Source of the DNA: a bacterium
GTDB lineage: Bacteria; Krumholzibacteriota; Krumholzibacteriia; LZORAL124-64-63
Direction: 5' to 3'
DNA: 8,877 bases
Assembly: GCA_030635025.1 (NCBI GenBank)
Contig: DAOVZQ010000073.1
Location: 1-8,877 of the forward strand
Position numbers and translations under genes: made by a program. The notes beneath the pieces are model-generated. The model worked only from the letters and a program-made list of their open reading frames with translations. It was not told the origin of the DNA and made no database searches. Of this stretch, positions 5,845-8,877 are shown piece after piece (the first letter of the stretch is position 1; each line of letters opens with the position of its first letter).

Positions 5845-7752
5845 ATGACCTTGACCCCGTTGGACTGGAGCCTGATGGCCGCCATGCTGGTGGTCATGCT
5901 CGGCGGTCTGTGGCTGAGCCGCGGCGCCATGCAAGGCGTTTCGGATTTCCTGGCCGCCGGCCGCAGCGCCGGCCGCTACGTGCTGACCGTCGCCACGGGT
6001 CTGGCCGGCCTGGGCGCCATCACCATCGTCGCCAACCTCGAGATGAACTACGTGGCCGGCTTTTCGATGGCATGGTGGGAGCTGTCGATGCGCGTGGTGC
6101 TGATGGTGATCGCCGTCTCAGGCTGGGTCGTGTACCGCTTCCGCGAAACGCGCTGCCTCACGCTGGCCGAGTTCTTCGAGCGCCGATACTCCCGCCGGTT
6201 CAGGATCTTCGCTGGGTTGCTGGCATGGATCAGCGGCATCATCAACTTCGGCATTTTCCCGTCGGTGGGCGCGCGGTTCTTCATCCACTACTGCGGACTG
6301 CCCGAACAGGTGCTGGGCCTGCCCACCTACGCGGTCACCATGTTCCTGCTGGTCGGCTTGTCGCTCGTGTTCGTCTTCGTGGGCGGACAGGTGACGGTCA
6401 TCATCACGGACTTCATACAGGGCTTTTTCGTGAACGTGGTCTTCCTGTGGCTGGTGCTGTACCTGATGACGCAGGTGTCGTGGGACCAGATCTTCACCGC
6501 GCTGGCCACCGCCCCGCAGGACGCCAGTCTCATCAACCCGTTCAAAACCAGCCACGTGTCCGACTTCAACTTCTGGTACTTCCTGATCGGCGTGGGGATC
6601 GTGATCTACGGTCCGCTGTCGTGGCAGGGCACCCAGGGCTACAACGCCTCGGCCCGCGACGCCCACGAGGCCAAGATGGGCGCTGCGCTGGGCATCTGGC
6701 GCACCTTCCCCCAGTTCTTGGCCCTGTTCTTCGTGCCGGTGGTCGCCTACACGGTCATGCATCACGCCGACTTCGCGACCGTGCGCACAACCGTCGAGGC
6801 CGGACTGGCCGGCGCCGAGACCAACGTGATCGCCAGCCAGCTGCGCATCCCCCTGGTGCTGATGCAGATCCTGCCGGCGGGGTTGATGGGCGCCTTCGCC
6901 GCGGTGATGATGGCCGCCTTCGTGTCGACCCACGACACGTACCTCCATTCGTGGGGCAGCATCTTCATCCAGGACGTGGTGATGCCCTTCCGCAAGACGC
7001 CCCTCTCCCCAGAGAAGCACCTGCTGGTGTTGCGCTTGTCGATCCTGGGCGTGGCGGTATTCATCTTCCTGTTCTCGCTGCTGTTCACGCAGACCGACTA
7101 CATCTTCATGTTCTTCGCGATCACCGGGGCGATTTTCACCGGCGGCGCAGGCGCGGTGATCGTGGGCGGATTGTACTGGCGGCGCGGCACGACGGCCGGC
7201 GCCTGGGCAGCCCTGTGCGTAGGATCCGGAATCGCGGTGACCGGAATCACTCTGCAACAGGTGATCGACGACTTCCCGCTGAACGGACAGGTGATGACGG
7301 CGATCAGCATGGGCGGCGCCGTGCTGGCCTACGTGCTGGGATCGCTGCTGAGTCGGCAGACGCCGCCGGACCTGGACAAGCTGCTGCATCGCGGCCGGTG
7401 GCGTGTGGAGGATGATCACGACCGTCGGAACGCGGAGCCCGCCCGCGGTTGGCGCATGCTGGGCATGGGGCGCGAGTTTTCAAGCGGCGATCGGGTGATC
7501 TATCTGGCGACCTACGCCTGGACGCTGGGCTGGTTCGCCGTGTTCGTATTCGGGACGATCCGCAATCTGACCAGCCCCGTCGGCGACGACTGGTGGCATG
7601 GGTTCTGGAAGATGTTCGTGGGGATTCACGCTGTGCTGGCGGTGATCGTAACGGTTTGGTTGGGCGCCGGCGGATTCAAGGATGTGAAGGCGATGTTGGG
7701 GCGGTTGCGGACGATGCGACGGGATGACCAGGATGATGGGTTCGTGAGATAG
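5845..7752 (+). CDS. Sodium:solute symporter family (SSF) transporter
   Basis: The product has 635 residues and is an inner-membrane, Na+-coupled uptake carrier of the LeuT-fold SSF family. The first helix (about 8-25) is followed by the family signature DFLAAGR at 34-40. The next helix carries the small-residue break around G52-A58 expected near the sodium site. The AAFVSTHDTYLHS segment at 357-369 matches the conserved (S/T)(S/T).D..L region. Ser361/Thr362 stand where the paired hydroxyls of the Na2 site lie in vSGLT. About 14 membrane helices are apparent by eye. A hydrophilic loop of roughly 45 residues (504-548), with LLHRGRW at 513-519, precedes two further helices that end near 611. 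This long-tailed form is larger than a minimal SSF protein of about 500 residues. The substrate (sugar, amino acid or organic acid) cannot be read from the sequence. It appears to be a single-gene transcript with its own upstream region and the hairpin after it. Confidence 0.93.
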   Translation: MTLTPLDWSLMAAMLVVMLGGLWLSRGAMQGVSDFLAAGRSAGRYVLTVATGLAGLGAITIVANLEMNYVAGFSMAWWELSMRVVLMVIAVSGWVVYRFRETRCLTLAEFFERRYSRRFRIFAGLLAWISGIINFGIFPSVGARFFIHYCGLPEQVLGLPTYAVTMFLLVGLSLVFVFVGGQVTVIITDFIQGFFVNVVFLWLVLYLMTQVSWDQIFTALATAPQDASLINPFKTSHVSDFNFWYFLIGVGIVIYGPLSWQGTQGYNASARDAHEAKMGAALGIWRTFPQFLALFFVPVVAYTVMHHADFATVRTTVEAGLAGAETNVIASQLRIPLVLMQILPAGLMGAFAAVMMAAFVSTHDTYLHSWGSIFIQDVVMPFRKTPLSPEKHLLVLRLSILGVAVFIFLFSLLFTQTDYIFMFFAITGAIFTGGAGAVIVGGLYWRRGTTAGAWAALCVGSGIAVTGITLQQVIDDFPLNGQVMTAISMGGAVLAYVLGSLLSRQTPPDLDKLLHRGRWRVEDDHDRRNAEPARGWRMLGMGREFSSGDRVIYLATYAWTLGWFAVFVFGTIRNLTSPVGDDWWHGFWKMFVGIHAVLAVIVTVWLGAGGFKDVKAMLGRLRTMRRDDQDDGFVR

Positions 7753-7774
7753 ACCAGCCTACATATTCACGGAG

Positions 7775-7805
7775 CAGGGCCCCGGTCATACCGACCGGGG
7801 CCCTG
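7775..7805. terminator. Strong hairpin between convergent genes, probably a bidirectional terminator
   Basis: CAGGGCCCCGGTC (7775-7787) pairs perfectly over 13 bp with GACCGGGGCCCTG (7793-7805) across a 5-base loop. On the plus strand it is followed by TTAT, a poor T-run; the minus strand has no T-run. Its place between two convergent stops (7752 and 7824) supports termination in both directions, perhaps assisted by Rho or acting as an mRNA 3'-end stabiliser. Confidence 0.8.
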
Positions 7806-7823
7806 TTATCGATCGCGACCGGA

Positions 7824-8801
7824 CTACTGATACAGCGTCTTGAGAGCTCCCCAGCTCACGGTCCGGTTCGGCACCGCCTCCCCGTTCAGCTGGATGACTC
7901 CGGTGTAGGTTCCGCAACTGCCGGATCCATAGGAGTCCACAACCAGCCACACATTCTTGACGGCTCCCGTGTTGTTCTGGTAGTTGACGACCTCCGGTTC
8001 GCCGGTAAACGTGGCGTCGGCATAGGCCAGACAATTGGCGTCCTCGAACATGTCGCAAGCGTCGAGGATCCAGAGCGCCCCGTCGGCGATGTTGGTTATC
8101 GTGCAAGTCACCGCGGCGCCCGGTGCCAGGGTCATCTGATAGAAATCGTCCAGACCCGCTTCGGAATAGGCCCCACAGGCCAGTGTGTTGATGTGGTCGG
8201 TTGAATAGCACGTCTCACCCGAGATCGGGTAATCGCCGCCGGGAACCAGGTCGCCGTCCTCGCCCGGGAAAGCCTGCGCGTAGTCGTCACAGGCGCTCGG
8301 CGGAGGGACCATTGCCTCGAAGTCGATGGTGAAGGAACCAACAGCCCCGTTATAGCCGTCCACGACAAAGTAGAATTCACCGCTCAGCGGCGCCGTTGTG
8401 TACACGCCACCGCTGTCGGTAGCGTATACGCAGAAGGCTTCGTCGCAGGTGCCTTCCAGAATCAACAAGTCCACGTCCGCCACATCTTGAGTCAGAGTGA
8501 CCTGCCATAGAACCGGCGTAGGCAGCGACAGGTGGAAGACCACTTCGGGTCCGCTCATGTCGTAGGTCCAGCAGTCTCCCCAGCTGGACACATTGGAGGT
8601 CCCGACACCGTTGGACATGGTGTAAGAGAAGCCGAGGTTGGCCGAGATCATCCCCGAGCAGTCTAAGAGCCCCTTCGAATCTGATCTGACCATGGGCCGG
8701 TCCAGAGTTCGATCCTTGGTGTCGCTTGTGAGAACGCCGGCCGTTGTGACCGTCGCGACCAAAATCGTCAGTAGGACAATAGTCGTGATGCCTTTCTTCA
8801 T
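7824..8801 (-). CDS. Secreted protein with two PPC-like beta-sandwich repeats and WGALK C-terminus
   Basis: The product has 325 residues. The start at 8801 follows a purine-rich GGGGGGAAAGG and opens a signal peptide (MKKGITTIVLLTILVA, cut near residue 21). An upstream in-frame GTG at 8870 falls in promoter-like DNA and is rejected. The mature chain has two similar domains, about 48-162 and 171-305, joined by the linker VPPPSA. Each has an inner strand ending ADVDLLILEGTC (108-119) or ADGALWILDAC (239-249). Each then has a Cys/Tyr-Ala strand (FCVYAT; NCLAYA) and a closing strand FYFVVDGYNG (143-152) or VWLVVDSYGS (284-293). This layout is that of bacterial pre-peptidase C-terminal (PPC) type domains. 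No protease or other catalytic domain is attached, so binding or a surface role is more likely than catalysis. Eleven Cys suggest disulfides. It ends VSWGALKTLYQ (315-325), matching the tail of the protein at 4907-5560. Confidence 0.78.
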   Translation of the reverse strand: MKKGITTIVLLTILVATVTTAGVLTSDTKDRTLDRPMVRSDSKGLLDCSGMISANLGFSYTMSNGVGTSNVSSWGDCWTYDMSGPEVVFHLSLPTPVLWQVTLTQDVADVDLLILEGTCDEAFCVYATDSGGVYTTAPLSGEFYFVVDGYNGAVGSFTIDFEAMVPPPSACDDYAQAFPGEDGDLVPGGDYPISGETCYSTDHINTLACGAYSEAGLDDFYQMTLAPGAAVTCTITNIADGALWILDACDMFEDANCLAYADATFTGEPEVVNYQNNTGAVKNVWLVVDSYGSGSCGTYTGVIQLNGEAVPNRTVSWGALKTLYQ

Positions 8802-8877
8802 TACCTTTCCCCCCGTGATGAATAAGTCTTGTGAATAATCACCCGCGAATTGACTATGATATTGTATCACAAATGAA
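8802..8877 (-). promoter_or_regulatory. Upstream region of the PPC-like gene with possible -10 box
   Basis: This AT-richer stretch runs to the window edge. On the minus strand TACAAT (8866 to 8861) fits a -10 box and would give a leader of about 50 bases; any -35 box would lie beyond the window. A short GTGA-N4-TCAC inverted repeat at 8831-8842 lies within the leader. Both are weak calls. Confidence 0.3.

Noticed and set aside
5766..7415. 549-codon plus-strand frame overlapping the symporter gene
   Set aside because: The product is Arg/His/Gly-rich with no membrane helices or recognisable domain. The overlapping frame encodes an unmistakable SSF transporter.
6118..7419. 433-codon minus-strand frame opposite the symporter gene
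   Set aside because: The translation is His/Gln/Glu-rich low-complexity sequence, with no ribosome binding site or family resemblance.

Overview
The window is GC-rich, tightly packed bacterial DNA with seven protein genes. All but the transporter have an N-terminal signal peptide or, for the truncated first gene, the look of an outer-membrane protein. Three features suggest an uncultured Gram-negative lineage, perhaps of the FCB superphylum (Eisenbacteria/Krumholzibacteriota-like) or a deep deltaproteobacterial relative. They are an outer-membrane barrel, a periplasmic or secreted multihaem cytochrome, and cysteine-rich secreted proteins sharing a WGA(I/L)K C-terminus. The taxonomic guess is inference and weak. 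I see no tRNA, rRNA, CRISPR array, IS element or phage gene.

Plus-strand block, 1-4906: a 5'-truncated outer-membrane beta-barrel-like protein (1-1056), a secreted six-bladed NHL-type propeller (1056-2060), a secreted 12-haem c-type cytochrome (2057-3763), and, after a 66-base gap, a secreted CBM9/DOMON-like protein with a pilin-like tail (3830-4906). The first three overlap by 1 and 4 bases (TGATG and GTGA junctions), so they are almost certainly co-translated. Barrel, propeller and multihaem cytochrome together look like a module for moving electrons across or out of the outer membrane. The fourth gene probably belongs to the same transcript.

Centre and right, 4907-8877: a minus-strand secreted protein of unknown function (4907-5560) converges on the CBM9 gene with no base between the two stop codons. 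A divergent, AT-richer control region of about 280 bases separates it from a plus-strand sodium:solute symporter family protein (5845-7752). That gene converges, across a strong 13-bp hairpin, on a minus-strand secreted protein made of two PPC-like beta-sandwich repeats (7824-8801). Its promoter region runs into the right edge.

The most interesting signals are the cytochrome module with its terminal CX3CH haem site, the WGA(I/L)K..Y C-terminus shared by two otherwise unlike secreted proteins, and the pilin-like domain behind the CBM9 domain.
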